Source of the DNA: an uncultured Clostridia bacterium
Lineage (GTDB): Bacteria > Bacillota > Clostridia > Oscillospirales > Acutalibacteraceae
DNA length: 56,591 nucleotides
NCBI GenBank assembly: GCA_947627345.1
Contig: CANQVS010000015.1
Location: 1-56,591 of the forward strand
Direction of reading: 5' to 3'
The position numbers and the translations under genes are program-made. Each line of letters begins with the position of its first letter. Within the stretch, counting starts at the first letter, position 1. The notes beneath the pieces were generated by a model. It searched no databases, had not been told where the DNA came from, and saw only the letters and a program-made list of their open reading frames with translations. Shown piece after piece: positions 14,903 through 24,049 of this stretch.

Positions 14903-17428
14903 TTGGCTAATAAAAAACAGAGCGCCAAAAAAACGAATAAAAATTCCGTAAAAAAAACTTCGTCGTCTAAATCTGCGAAAGCAAAAAGAAACAAAAAGCA
15001 GGCTGAATACAGACTCAGTCCGCGTATTAAAGCGCTTCTATACTTTGCCTCGGCGCTTATTTCGCTGTTGATTGTTTTTGTTCCGGGAGCGCCCGTATGG
15101 GAGTCGATAAGGGGATTTTTCTTCGGACTTCTCGGAATTTGTATAATTTTAGTTCCAATTCTTTTTATCTACCTTGCTGTTATAACAACGCTTGAAAAAT
15201 CAATATCTCATTTTAAAACCAAAATAGCAATCGGCATTTTTATTATACTTCTCGCGGAAAGCGGAGTCTATCTTTTAGGCCCTAACCACTATTTGGATGG
15301 GAATTACTTTACGGCGCTCGGAAACCTTTTCTTAAACGGTTTCAGCGCTGAAAACCGTTTTTTATCAGGAGGAGGACTTTTTAGCGGAATTGTCGGATAT
15401 CCTATGCTTGTAGCGTTCGGCTGGTGGGCGTCAATCGGAGTTGTGTTTGTGCTTTTGGTAACTCTGATTTTGATAATCTGCAGAATTTCTTTAAATGATA
15501 TAGGCAGAGCCGCGGCTTTTGTGGGCAGAGAGGTTTCGCAGGCATACGAACGCTCGGAAGAGCGCAGACGTTTTACAAGACGTGAGGAGCATGATGAAGA
15601 GCCAGAAACCGATACATATACTGATGATTTTAATACAATAATTGATATTCCCATAGACAGCGCGAAGAAGAAAAAGCGCAGAAGAAAATCGGCTATTGAT
15701 ATTTCAATTGACGACGACAGAAAGACTGAAAAAACATCCGAAGTCGACCCTGTTGATAAGTTTATGGACGCGGTTAAAAACGCTCAAATGCAAAATACCG
15801 ATAATGTATCGGATAAAATTCCCGAAAAACGGCGCAGAAAAACTAAAGAACAGATAGAAAACACGGATATTATAACCGAGGAGAATACATATAAATTCCC
15901 CCCTGTAGGGCTTTTAAAGCTTGCGGATAATTCTGAGGTCAACGGCGATGAAGAAATGCGCTCCAACGCTCAAAAGCTTATTTCAACACTTGAAAGCTTC
16001 GGGGTAAGCGCCTCGATTACTCATATTTCAAGAGGACCTTCCGTAACACGCTATGAACTTCATCCCGCACCCGGGGTAAAAATAAATAAAATTACCAATC
16101 TTTCCGATGATATTGCACTTAACCTTGCCGCTAACGGTATTCGTATTGAGGCTCCGATTCCCGGTAAGGCGGCGGTCGGTATAGAAGTTCCGAATAAGGC
16201 CGTGAGTATGGTTTCGATAAGGGAGCTTATCGACTCCGACGAGTTTGAGGAAAGCAAAAGCAAGCTGACCTGCGTACTCGGCAAGGATATTGCGGGAAAA
16301 ATTATCACAACGGATATTGCAAAATTACCTCATCTTCTTATTGCGGGTACTACAGGCTCTGGTAAATCTGTTTGCGTTAATTCACTTCTTATAAGCATAC
16401 TTTATAAAGCGTCTCCCGATGAGGTTAAGCTTGTGCTTATTGACCCGAAAATGGTTGAGTTTTCTAAATACAAGGGTATTCCGCATCTTTTGGTTCCCGT
16501 GGTTTCAGATGTTAAAAAAGCCGCAGGCACGCTCGCGTGGGCGGTAAGCGAAATGCAGGACCGTTACAAGATTTTTTCTGAGTTTGACTGTAAGGATATT
16601 GATTCGTATAACCGTCTTATACAGTCTAACATCGAATATATGAAAGAAAATCCGCCGTACGAGAATGAAGAAGGCGAAATGATTCAACCCGTGCTCGAAG
16701 TAAACGGACTTGACGTTAAAAAGGAAAAGCTCCCGAGAATAGTAATCGCTATTGACGAGCTTGCCGACCTTATGATGACTGCCCCGGGTGAGGTGGAGGA
16801 CAGCATAGTAAGGCTTGCGCAGTTGGCAAGAGCGGCGGGAATGCACCTTGTTATCGCAACCCAAAGACCGACCGCAAACGTAATAACGGGTCTTATCAAG
16901 TCAAACGTACCGAGCAGGATTGCACTTAAAGTCGGCTCAAATATGGACTCGCGTATTATTCTCGATACGGGCGGCGCGGAAAAGCTTATAGGCAGGGGAG
17001 ATATGCTCTATATGCCTGTAGGAGCGCCTAATCCTATTCGTGTTCAGGGATGTTTTGCAACTGACGACGAAATCGGAGCGGTTACGAGATTTGTTAAGAA
17101 ATCTGCGTCTGCTCAATATAACGCGGAGATAGAGGAAAAAATTAAGCGTATAGCCGAAGAAGAACAGGACGGTGATTTATCCGACAGTAACAGCGATATT
17201 AAGGTCGATTCTAAAATGGAAGAGGCGATTAAATACGTCTGCGAGGCAGGACAGGCTTCTACATCAATGCTCCAGCGCAGACTTCACGTCGGCTACGCCA
17301 GAGCAGGCAGAATGATTGACGATATGGAACAACTCGGCGTAATCGGACCTCATCAGGGCTCAAAGCCGAGAGAGGTTATTATGAGCTACGGAGAGTGGCT
17401 TGAGAGAAACAATAACTTAGGAGATTAA
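14903..17428 (+). CDS. ftsK: DNA translocase FtsK/SpoIIIE
   Basis: Pumps DNA through the division or sporulation septum. Domain order: a Lys/Ser-rich N-terminus, about four membrane helices (residues 40-180), a charged linker, then the RecA-like motor with GTTGSGKSVCVNS (Walker A) and IVIAIDELADLMM (Walker B), and the winged-helix gamma domain at the C-terminus (SMLQRRLHVGYARAGRMID). I choose TTG 14903 (giving MANKKQSAKK) because GGATGTG lies six bases before it. TTG 14876 and GTG 14894 are in-frame alternatives with poorer signals. Follows uppP closely and precedes the YgiQ gene by ten bases. Confidence 0.93.
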   Translation: MANKKQSAKKTNKNSVKKTSSSKSAKAKRNKKQAEYRLSPRIKALLYFASALISLLIVFVPGAPVWESIRGFFFGLLGICIILVPILFIYLAVITTLEKSISHFKTKIAIGIFIILLAESGVYLLGPNHYLDGNYFTALGNLFLNGFSAENRFLSGGGLFSGIVGYPMLVAFGWWASIGVVFVLLVTLILIICRISLNDIGRAAAFVGREVSQAYERSEERRRFTRREEHDEEPETDTYTDDFNTIIDIPIDSAKKKKRRRKSAIDISIDDDRKTEKTSEVDPVDKFMDAVKNAQMQNTDNVSDKIPEKRRRKTKEQIENTDIITEENTYKFPPVGLLKLADNSEVNGDEEMRSNAQKLISTLESFGVSASITHISRGPSVTRYELHPAPGVKINKITNLSDDIALNLAANGIRIEAPIPGKAAVGIEVPNKAVSMVSIRELIDSDEFEESKSKLTCVLGKDIAGKIITTDIAKLPHLLIAGTTGSGKSVCVNSLLISILYKASPDEVKLVLIDPKMVEFSKYKGIPHLLVPVVSDVKKAAGTLAWAVSEMQDRYKIFSEFDCKDIDSYNRLIQSNIEYMKENPPYENEEGEMIQPVLEVNGLDVKKEKLPRIVIAIDELADLMMTAPGEVEDSIVRLAQLARAAGMHLVIATQRPTANVITGLIKSNVPSRIALKVGSNMDSRIILDTGGAEKLIGRGDMLYMPVGAPNPIRVQGCFATDDEIGAVTRFVKKSASAQYNAEIEEKIKRIAEEEQDGDLSDSNSDIKVDSKMEEAIKYVCEAGQASTSMLQRRLHVGYARAGRMIDDMEQLGVIGPHQGSKPREVIMSYGEWLERNNNLGD

Positions 17429-17438
17429 CAAAAAAGCT

Positions 17439-19310
17439 ATGTCATTTTTACCGATGACAATTAAAGAGGTTAAGCAACGCGGATGGGACTATGTTGACTT
17501 TGTCTATGTAACGGGCGACAGCTATGTGGACCATCCCGCGTTTGGCGTGGCGATTATAAGCCGTGTTGTTGAAAACGCGGGATTTAGAATTGCTGTTTTA
17601 TCCCAGCCCGACTGGCACAACGAACGTGAATTTACACAGTTTGGAAAGCCACGCCTGGGATTTTTTGTTACGGCAGGGAATATCGACAGTATGGTCGCTC
17701 ATTACACCGTTGCAAAGCGAAAGAGAAGTGACGACGCCTACACGGCAGGCGGAAAAGCGGGTAAACGTCCCGACCGTGCGGTTACGGTTTATTCAAATAT
17801 TATAAAAAAATTATATCCCGACAGTCCCGTCATAATAGGCGGACTGGAGGCATCGTTAAGACGCTTTGCCCATTATGATTATTGGGCGGACAGAGTTATG
17901 CCGTCGGTATTGTTTGATAGCAAAGCTGATATTTTAGTCTACGGAATGGGAGAACTTCAGACAGAAGAAATTGTTAAAAGGCTTGACATCGGACTTCCTA
18001 TTGAATCGCTGTACGATATAAGAGGTATATGCTACAAGATAGCAACTAAGGATTATATTCCCGAATCCGTGGTTGACCTGCCGAGTTTTGAGCGTGTGAG
18101 CGAAAGCAAACGTGATTATGCCAAAGCCTCGAGAAAGGAGCTTGAGGAGGCGGACGCCGTACGGGGAAGAATGATGATACAGCGCCACGGAAAATACATT
18201 TTAGTGCAGAATCCTCCTATGCCTCCGCTTAATACCGAACAACTCGACCGCGTTTACTCGCTCCCTTACGAAAGGTATTATCCTCCCTGTTATGAGGAGT
18301 TAGGCGGAGTACCCGCTGTTTTGGAGGTTGAGTTTTCCATAACTCATAACCGAGGCTGTTTCGGAGCCTGTAACTTCTGCTCTCTTGCATTTCATCAGGG
18401 CAGAGCAGTTACAGTCAGAAGTGAAGAAAGTATTATAAATGAGGCGAAAAGCTTTCTTGACAATCCAAGATTTAAAGGATATATAAGCGATGTGGGCGGT
18501 CCTACCGCGAATTTCAGGATACCGTCCTGTGACATTCAAAAAGAACACGGGCTTTGTAAGAATAAAAAGTGCCTTGCACCTAAGCCGTGCAAAAATCTGA
18601 ATGCCGACCACACCGCCTACATACATCTTTTAAGAAAGCTAAGAGAAATTGACGGGATAAAAAAGGTGTTTATAAGGAGCGGTATCCGCTACGACTATTT
18701 TCTCGCTGATGAAAGCAACGAGTTTTTGGACGAGCTTGTAAAATATCACATAAGCGGTCAGCTTAGAGTTGCTCCCGAGCATTGCAGTGAGACTGTACTG
18801 GATAAAATGGGAAAGCCCCATATTGAGATGTACAAAAAGTTTTCCGATAAATTCTACCGCGCTACTAATCAGGCGAATAAGGAGCAATATATTGTTCCTT
18901 ATCTTATGAGTTCTCACCCCGGCTGTACTCTTAAAGACGCGGTGTCTCTCGCGCAATTTTTAAAGCGTGAGAAGATTCACCCCGAACAGGTTCAGGATTT
19001 TTATCCCACGCCCGGTACAATCTCGACGGCAATGTTTTATACGGGGCTTGACCCTTATACATTAGAGGAGGTTTATGTCCCGAAAAGCTCAGGCGAAAAG
19101 GCTATGCAGAGAGCGCTGATGCAGTATTTTATCCCCAAGAACAGAGATTTGGTTTTTAAGGCTCTAAAATCTGCGGGAAGACTTGATTTGGTCGGTAACG
19201 GAAAAAACTGCCTTATTCCTTATCCGTCGGGGTACAGCGCCGATAAAATAAATAAAAAAGATAAATTTAAAAAATATTCTCGTAAGCCGAAAAAGGGTAA
19301 GAAGAAATGA
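17439..19310 (+). CDS. YgiQ-family radical SAM protein
   Basis: A 623-aa protein with the N-terminal YgiQ domain (FLPMTIKEVKQRGW onward) and a radical SAM domain whose CFGACNFC motif (CxxxCxxC) binds a 4Fe-4S cluster. A further Cys-rich stretch (CDIQKEHGLCKNKKCLAPKPC) may hold another metal site. The C-terminal Lys-rich tail is typical. The reaction is unknown for the family. Cytosolic. Overlaps the downstream gene by ATGA. Confidence 0.92.
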   Translation: MSFLPMTIKEVKQRGWDYVDFVYVTGDSYVDHPAFGVAIISRVVENAGFRIAVLSQPDWHNEREFTQFGKPRLGFFVTAGNIDSMVAHYTVAKRKRSDDAYTAGGKAGKRPDRAVTVYSNIIKKLYPDSPVIIGGLEASLRRFAHYDYWADRVMPSVLFDSKADILVYGMGELQTEEIVKRLDIGLPIESLYDIRGICYKIATKDYIPESVVDLPSFERVSESKRDYAKASRKELEEADAVRGRMMIQRHGKYILVQNPPMPPLNTEQLDRVYSLPYERYYPPCYEELGGVPAVLEVEFSITHNRGCFGACNFCSLAFHQGRAVTVRSEESIINEAKSFLDNPRFKGYISDVGGPTANFRIPSCDIQKEHGLCKNKKCLAPKPCKNLNADHTAYIHLLRKLREIDGIKKVFIRSGIRYDYFLADESNEFLDELVKYHISGQLRVAPEHCSETVLDKMGKPHIEMYKKFSDKFYRATNQANKEQYIVPYLMSSHPGCTLKDAVSLAQFLKREKIHPEQVQDFYPTPGTISTAMFYTGLDPYTLEEVYVPKSSGEKAMQRALMQYFIPKNRDLVFKALKSAGRLDLVGNGKNCLIPYPSGYSADKINKKDKFKKYSRKPKKGKKK

Positions 19311-20158
19311 TACGTTGGATTAAAAGGGGAGCCTTAATATTATTCTTAATCGGAATTATAATTTTATCTTTTGTTCTGCATAATCTGCCCGACGACGAGT
19401 ATACCGTGACATTTATAGATGTAGGTCAGAGCGACTGCGCCCTTATAAACGGAAATGGCACAAACATTTTAGTTGACGCGGGTAACGAAAAGGACGCAAG
19501 AGATGTAAGAATTACACTTGACCGACTAAACGTAAAAAAGCTTGATATGGTTGTTATATCGCACTTTGATTCAGACCATATAGGCGGTATGAGCAGAATA
19601 ATCAATGACTACAAAATTTCAAAAATAATAGCGCCGAAAACAAAGGAAGAATATCTTCCGAAAAGCACAAGCTTTGATTTGCTTAAAAGTGCGCTAAAAA
19701 AACATAATCTTCCGATTACATATGTAAAATCAGGCGATGTGTTTTCGTTTAAAGGAATCGTTGCAGATGTACTTTCTCCCAATACCGAATACGGTACAAG
19801 TAACGAGGACTGCGCTGTTGTAAAAGTCAAATGCGGTGTGAGAAGTATTTTATTTACGGGAGATATTTCAAAAAAGGTTGAGAAACGACTGCTTGGGGAC
19901 AAAGTTAATTTAAAGGCGGATATTTTAAAGGTGAGTCACCACGGAAGTTATACGGCGACTTCACAAAAGTTTTTGGAAAGTGTAAACCCCTCTTATTCGG
20001 TTGTTTCGGTTTCTAAGTACAACAACTACAATCTTCCGAACGTTGAAACAATGAACCGCCTTTACGGATACGGGTGTGAGGTTTTCAGAACCGATGAAAT
20101 GGGAAGTATTACATTCAAAATAAACGGAAATGATATAAAAGTATCTGTCGAAAAATAG
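19307..20158 (+). CDS. ComEC-type metallo-beta-lactamase-fold protein, membrane anchored
   Basis: A 283-aa protein with an N-terminal anchor helix (about residues 8-26) and an intact metallo-beta-lactamase domain of the ComEC/Rec2 C-terminal type. Landmarks: TFIDVGQSDCALI, the metal motif HFDSDH at residues 86-91, GDISKKVEKRLL and VSHHGS. It probably acts outside the membrane, possibly as a nuclease. The full-length ComEC at 7363 has lost this active site, so this protein could supply it in trans; that link is inference. Followed by a tyrS promoter. Confidence 0.88.
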   Translation: MIRWIKRGALILFLIGIIILSFVLHNLPDDEYTVTFIDVGQSDCALINGNGTNILVDAGNEKDARDVRITLDRLNVKKLDMVVISHFDSDHIGGMSRIINDYKISKIIAPKTKEEYLPKSTSFDLLKSALKKHNLPITYVKSGDVFSFKGIVADVLSPNTEYGTSNEDCAVVKVKCGVRSILFTGDISKKVEKRLLGDKVNLKADILKVSHHGSYTATSQKFLESVNPSYSVVSVSKYNNYNLPNVETMNRLYGYGCEVFRTDEMGSITFKINGNDIKVSVEK

Positions 20159-20159
20159 C

Positions 20160-20188
20160 TTGACTTATATTTTTCTATCTAATATAAT
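20160..20188 (+). promoter_or_regulatory. Sigma-A promoter of tyrS
   Basis: TTGACT (20160-20165), 17-base spacer, TATAAT (20183-20188). The transcript leader before tyrS would be about 45-50 bases, too short for a T-box. Confidence 0.85.
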
Positions 20189-20242
20189 ATAATTTAAGTT
20201 ATCCAAATGATACGTTTTGATTTATTTTAAGGAGTGAGACCG

Positions 20243-21469
20243 ATAGGAGTCTATGAAGAACTTCAAGCGCGGGGATTAATCGCGCAGGTTACAGATGAAG
20301 AGGAAATACGAGAGCTTGTGAATAACGGAAAGGCTGTATTTTATATTGGATTTGACCCGACGGCTGACAGCCTTCATGTCGGACATTTTATGGCGCTTTG
20401 CCTGATGAAAAGACTTCAGATGGCAGGCAATAAGCCTATAGCGCTTGTCGGCGGGGGTACAGGTATGATAGGCGACCCTTCCGGCAGAACAGATATGAGA
20501 AAAATGCTTACCAAGGAAGATATAGCCCATAACTGCGAATGTTTTAAAAAGCAGATGAGCAAGTTTATTGATTTTTCCGACGGAAAAGCTATTATGGTTA
20601 ATAACGGGGACTGGCTTTTAGACCTTAACTATGTCGAGCTTTTAAGAGAGGTCGGCGCGTGTTTCAGCGTTAACCGTATGCTTACAGCGGAATGTTATAA
20701 GCAGAGAATGGAAAAGGGTTTAAGCTTTCTTGAATTTAACTATATGATTATGCAGAGCTATGATTTTTATAGCTTGTATCAGAAATACGGCTGTAATATG
20801 CAGTTCGGCGGCGACGACCAATGGAGCAATATGCTCGGCGGAACAGAACTTATAAGGAGAAAACTCGGCAAAGACGCTTACGCAATGACAATTACGCTCC
20901 TTTTAAATTCAGAGGGTAAAAAAATGGGTAAAACCCAGAGCGGAGCCGTTTGGCTTGACCCCGAAAAGACAAGCCCGTATGAGTTCTATCAGTATTGGCG
21001 AAATGTCGCGGACGCCGATGTGCTTAAATGTATAAGAATGCTTACTTTCCTGCCCTTGGAGGAAATTGACAAAATGGACAGCTGGGAGGGCGCGCAGCTC
21101 AACACGGCTAAGGAGATTTTGGCGTTTGAGCTTACTAAGCTTGTACACGGCGAGGATGAGGCAAAAAAAGCGCAGGAGGCAGCGAGAGCGATTTTCGGCT
21201 CGGGAAGTAACACGGATAATATGCCTTTTACAGAGCTTTCTGACGAGGATTTTTCGGAAAATTATACAGTTCTTGATTTGCTTACAAAATGCGGACTTAT
21301 TCCGTCGCGTAAAGAGGGCAGACGTCTTATAGAGCAGGGCGGAGTATCTCTCAACGGCGAAAAAATAAGCGACCCGTTTACTGCGGTTACAAAGGAAATG
21401 TTCGCTGAAAACGGCTATGTTATTATTAAAAAGGGTAAAAAGGTTTATCATAAAGCTGTTTTAAAATAA
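20243..21469 (+). CDS. tyrS: Tyrosyl-tRNA synthetase
   Basis: Charges tRNA-Tyr with tyrosine; class I synthetase in the cytosol. HVGH (the HIGH signature) lies at residues 45-48, KMGKTQSG is the KMSKS loop, and an S4-like RNA-binding domain forms the C-terminus ([20 protein letters not shown]). The start is unusual: AAGGAG (20229-20234) is followed eight bases on by ATA (20243-20245), and reading from ATA gives [14 protein letters not shown], the normal family N-terminus. The only canonical codon upstream, GTG 20234, overlaps the ribosome binding site itself. ATA could be a real rare start or a one-base error for ATG. The enzyme identity is certain. Confidence 0.93.
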   Translation: MGVYEELQARGLIAQVTDEEEIRELVNNGKAVFYIGFDPTADSLHVGHFMALCLMKRLQMAGNKPIALVGGGTGMIGDPSGRTDMRKMLTKEDIAHNCECFKKQMSKFIDFSDGKAIMVNNGDWLLDLNYVELLREVGACFSVNRMLTAECYKQRMEKGLSFLEFNYMIMQSYDFYSLYQKYGCNMQFGGDDQWSNMLGGTELIRRKLGKDAYAMTITLLLNSEGKKMGKTQSGAVWLDPEKTSPYEFYQYWRNVADADVLKCIRMLTFLPLEEIDKMDSWEGAQLNTAKEILAFELTKLVHGEDEAKKAQEAARAIFGSGSNTDNMPFTELSDEDFSENYTVLDLLTKCGLIPSRKEGRRLIEQGGVSLNGEKISDPFTAVTKEMFAENGYVIIKKGKKVYHKAVLK

Positions 21470-21481
21470 GGAGGAAATGAG

Positions 21482-21892
21482 ATGAAAAAATTATTAGATG
21501 AGTTTAAGGCATTTATTATGCGCGGTAATGTTATGGACCTCGCCGTTGCGGTTATAATCGGCGGTGCGTTCCAGTCAATTATTACTTCGCTTTGCGATGA
21601 CCTTATTTCACCTCTTTTGGGTATGTTCGGCGGGGCGAATTTTGACGCTTATTCCATAAAAATTTTAGGCGCCACATTCTCCTACGGAAAGTTTTTAACT
21701 GCCGTTATCAACTTTATTATTATGGCGGCTGTCATCTTCCTGCTCGTAAAGGTTGTTAACAAGGTTATGTCTTTAGGCAAAAAAGAAGAGGAGGAGCCTG
21801 AACCGACAGAGAAAGAATGTCCATACTGCTACAGCCCGATTCATATTAAGGCAACACGCTGTCCTCATTGCACGGGAGAAATTAAAGAATAA
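21482..21892 (+). CDS. mscL: Large-conductance mechanosensitive channel with zinc-ribbon tail
   Basis: MscL opens under membrane tension to release solutes in osmotic downshock. The pore helix GNVMDLAVAVIIGGAF and the second helix (about residues 68-92) are intact. At the C-terminus, after a Glu-rich linker, two CxxC pairs (CPYC...CPHC, residues 116-132) form a zinc ribbon. AAGGAGG precedes ATG 21482 by eight bases. Encoded 12 bases after tyrS, possibly on the same transcript, and ended by a strong terminator. Confidence 0.94.
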   Translation: MKKLLDEFKAFIMRGNVMDLAVAVIIGGAFQSIITSLCDDLISPLLGMFGGANFDAYSIKILGATFSYGKFLTAVINFIIMAAVIFLLVKVVNKVMSLGKKEEEEPEPTEKECPYCYSPIHIKATRCPHCTGEIKE

Positions 21893-21913
21893 TATAATTT
21901 TCATAATTTAATC

Positions 21914-21955
21914 AAAAGGAGAAGTTTCCGGTTAATAGAAACTTCTCCTTTTTTT
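21914..21955. terminator. Bidirectional terminator between mscL and aroK-like
   Basis: AAAGGAGAAGTTTC (21915-21928) pairs perfectly with GAAACTTCTCCTTT (21938-21951), with T runs on both strands. It serves the two convergent transcripts. Confidence 0.92.
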
Positions 21956-21957
21956 GT

Positions 21958-22455
21958 TTACTTTAACTCTTTAATAATATCATCGGCTGTCTGTTCTAAG
22001 GAATTGCCCTCTTTGAATTTTATCTCAATATCAGCGTATTTATAGTATAACGGGGCGCGCAATTTTAAAATATCCTCCAGGGTTTCACCGCTTTTCATCG
22101 CAATTCCTCTATCCGAAAAATTGCCGAGCCTGCGTTTGAGTTCTTTAATCGGAACATTTATATAGATAACGGTTCCAAGCTTTTTGAGGTGATTCATAGC
22201 TTCATCAGACATTATCATTGAACCGCCTGTCGCAATAACAACCCTGTCGCATATGATTTCGCTCCCGACGCTTTTTTCAATGTTTAAAAAGTAGTCAAGT
22301 CCGTTTTTATCGATAATACCCTGAAGTGTACTTTTTTCTCTTTGAGAAATAAAAGAGTCTGTATCAAGATATCCGTATCCGAGTTTTCTTGCAAGAACAA
22401 CCCCAAGCGTACTTTTTCCGCTTCCGGGCATTCCTATTAAAATTATGTTATCCAT
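21958..22455 (-). CDS. Shikimate kinase-like P-loop kinase
   Basis: A 165-aa kinase of the AroK fold. Walker A GMPGSGKS is at residues 8-15 and DTD at 31-33. The lid Arg (NFSDRGIAM) and RAPLYYKYAD are present. In true shikimate kinases the substrate is held by an Arg in FRxxE; here the same place reads FLNIE (56-60), so that Arg is missing, and GGG is reduced to GGS. It is next to pyruvate kinase, not to other aromatic-pathway genes. It may phosphorylate something other than shikimate, or belong to a clostridial variant group. The start overlaps the pyk stop by one base (TAATG). Confidence 0.75.
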   Translation of the reverse strand: MDNIILIGMPGSGKSTLGVVLARKLGYGYLDTDSFISQREKSTLQGIIDKNGLDYFLNIEKSVGSEIICDRVVIATGGSMIMSDEAMNHLKKLGTVIYINVPIKELKRRLGNFSDRGIAMKSGETLEDILKLRAPLYYKYADIEIKFKEGNSLEQTADDIIKELK

Positions 22456-23891
22456 TATAAAACCTTAATTTGCAGTGTGTCTGTTCCGTAAGACGGCTCG
22501 ATTTTGTTGGAAGAAATAACAACTACTGTATCTCCGCTTGCGACAATACCTGTTTCTACGGCTTTTTCCATAGCCTGTTTTGTAATCTCGTCCGTTGTTG
22601 TGAGATTATCTCCCAAAACAGCCGTTACACCGCTGCTTAAACATAACTTGTGCTGAATTAACGGAGAGGTAACGACCGCAATAATCGGACATTCAGGGCG
22701 GAAATGAGCCATAGCTCTCGCTACTTTTCCCGTGGCAGATTCAACAATAATCGCTTTAGCGCCTACGGCTGTCGCAACTTCTCTTGCCGCGGAGCAAATG
22801 CTTTTTCTGAAACTGTTTTCGTCGTCAAATTCCTCGATATACTTTTGTAAAAGATAGTCCTCGTGATTGCTTTCAGCCTCTTCGCAGATGTCAGAAAGAG
22901 CCTTTACGCTTTCAACAGGATATTTTCCCGCCGCCGACTCACCCGAAAGCATAACCGCCGATGTTCCGTCATAAACCGCGTTCGCAACATCGCTGATTTC
23001 CGCACGGGTGGGCAGGGGATTTGAGGTCATACTTTCAAGCATTTGCGTTGCGGTAATTACGTATTTACCCTTAGCAACAGTTTTTCTGATTATTGTTTTT
23101 TGAATTTCGGGGAGTTTTATAAACGGAATTTCAACACCCATATCACCGCGCGCTACCATAATTCCGTCCGACGCCTCGATAATACGGTCAATATCATCAT
23201 AACCGCTTTGATTTTCTATTTTTGAAACAATATCAACGCCCTCAAAGCCTATACTGTCAATATAATCTCTCAGCGTTGAAACGTCATCGGCAGAACGTAC
23301 AAAGCTTGCCGCTACTATATCCGCGCCCTGTTTTAGCCCAAATTCAATGTCCTCTCTGTCCTTAGCGCTGACATACGGCATAGATATATGATAATCGGGA
23401 ATGTTAATGCTTTTTCTGTTTGAGAGCCGTCCGCCCTTTACAACAAGGCATTTAATCATTGAACTTGTGACGTCTGTTATAACCATAGTGATTTTGCCAT
23501 CGTCAAGTAGAATTTTTCTGCCGAGAGCGTTTTGTTTTTCTTTTAAGAAAAGGTCGACAAGCTTAGGATAGCTTATTCCTATTCCTTCCTCATTTCCTTG
23601 TTTGTTTTCCTTGTAAAGAGAAAATTCCCTGCCCTCAACGAGTACGGCGCTTCCATTTTCAAATACACCTATTCTTACCTCAGGACCTTTTGTGTCGAGA
23701 AGAATGGCAATATTTTTTCCTGTTTCTTTAATTGACTCTTTAAGTCTGTTAAGTCTCGTTTCCTGTTCCTCATATGTGCCGTGAGACATATTAATTCTTG
23801 CGACATTCATTCCCGCGTTAATCATTGAGATTAAGGTCTGTTTGTTGTCGCAGGCGGGACCTAATGTACAGACAATTTTTGTTTTTCTCAT
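22455..23891 (-). CDS. pyk: Pyruvate kinase
   Basis: Makes pyruvate and ATP from phosphoenolpyruvate and ADP, the last step of glycolysis. 478 aa with the expected (beta/alpha)8 core: KIVCTLGPAC at the N-terminus, the MVARGDMGVEIP loop and the ATQMLESM active-site helix, then the allosteric C-terminal domain. It lacks the extra PEP-utiliser-like domain seen in many Bacillus and Clostridium enzymes. A matched promoter lies upstream. ppdK at the window end runs the reverse direction of this step. Confidence 0.96.
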   Translation of the reverse strand: MRKTKIVCTLGPACDNKQTLISMINAGMNVARINMSHGTYEEQETRLNRLKESIKETGKNIAILLDTKGPEVRIGVFENGSAVLVEGREFSLYKENKQGNEEGIGISYPKLVDLFLKEKQNALGRKILLDDGKITMVITDVTSSMIKCLVVKGGRLSNRKSINIPDYHISMPYVSAKDREDIEFGLKQGADIVAASFVRSADDVSTLRDYIDSIGFEGVDIVSKIENQSGYDDIDRIIEASDGIMVARGDMGVEIPFIKLPEIQKTIIRKTVAKGKYVITATQMLESMTSNPLPTRAEISDVANAVYDGTSAVMLSGESAAGKYPVESVKALSDICEEAESNHEDYLLQKYIEEFDDENSFRKSICSAAREVATAVGAKAIIVESATGKVARAMAHFRPECPIIAVVTSPLIQHKLCLSSGVTAVLGDNLTTTDEITKQAMEKAVETGIVASGDTVVVISSNKIEPSYGTDTLQIKVL

Positions 23892-23931
23892 ATTTTTACA
23901 CCCCGAATTATGATTACCTGATTATGGTAAC

Positions 23932-23960
23932 ATTATAATAAAACTGCGGGGTATTTTCAA
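23932..23960 (-). promoter_or_regulatory. Sigma-A promoter of pyk
   Basis: On the minus strand: TTGAAA (23960-23955), 17-base spacer, TATAAT (23937-23932), about 40 bases before the pyk ATG. Confidence 0.85.
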
Positions 23961-23968
23961 TAGTAATA

Positions 23969-24000
23969 TAAAATAAATTCAGCGGATTTTGTCAATCCGC
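23969..24000 (-). terminator. Terminator after htpG
   Basis: GCGGATT (23982-23988) pairs with AATCCGC (23994-24000) around a five-base loop. On the minus strand it is followed by TGAATTTATTTT. It separates htpG from the pyk promoter. Confidence 0.7.
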
Positions 24001-24049
24001 CGAACTATTTAATGATATTTTATATATTTTCTGTTTGTCTTACGCTGTT

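Noticed and set aside
20189..20242. T-box riboswitch before tyrS
   Set aside because: The promoter is only about 50 bases from the start and there is no room for the specifier and antiterminator domains.
23941..24049. Small gene in the pyk-htpG gap
   Set aside because: The gap is accounted for by the pyk promoter and the htpG terminator; no start with a binding site was found.
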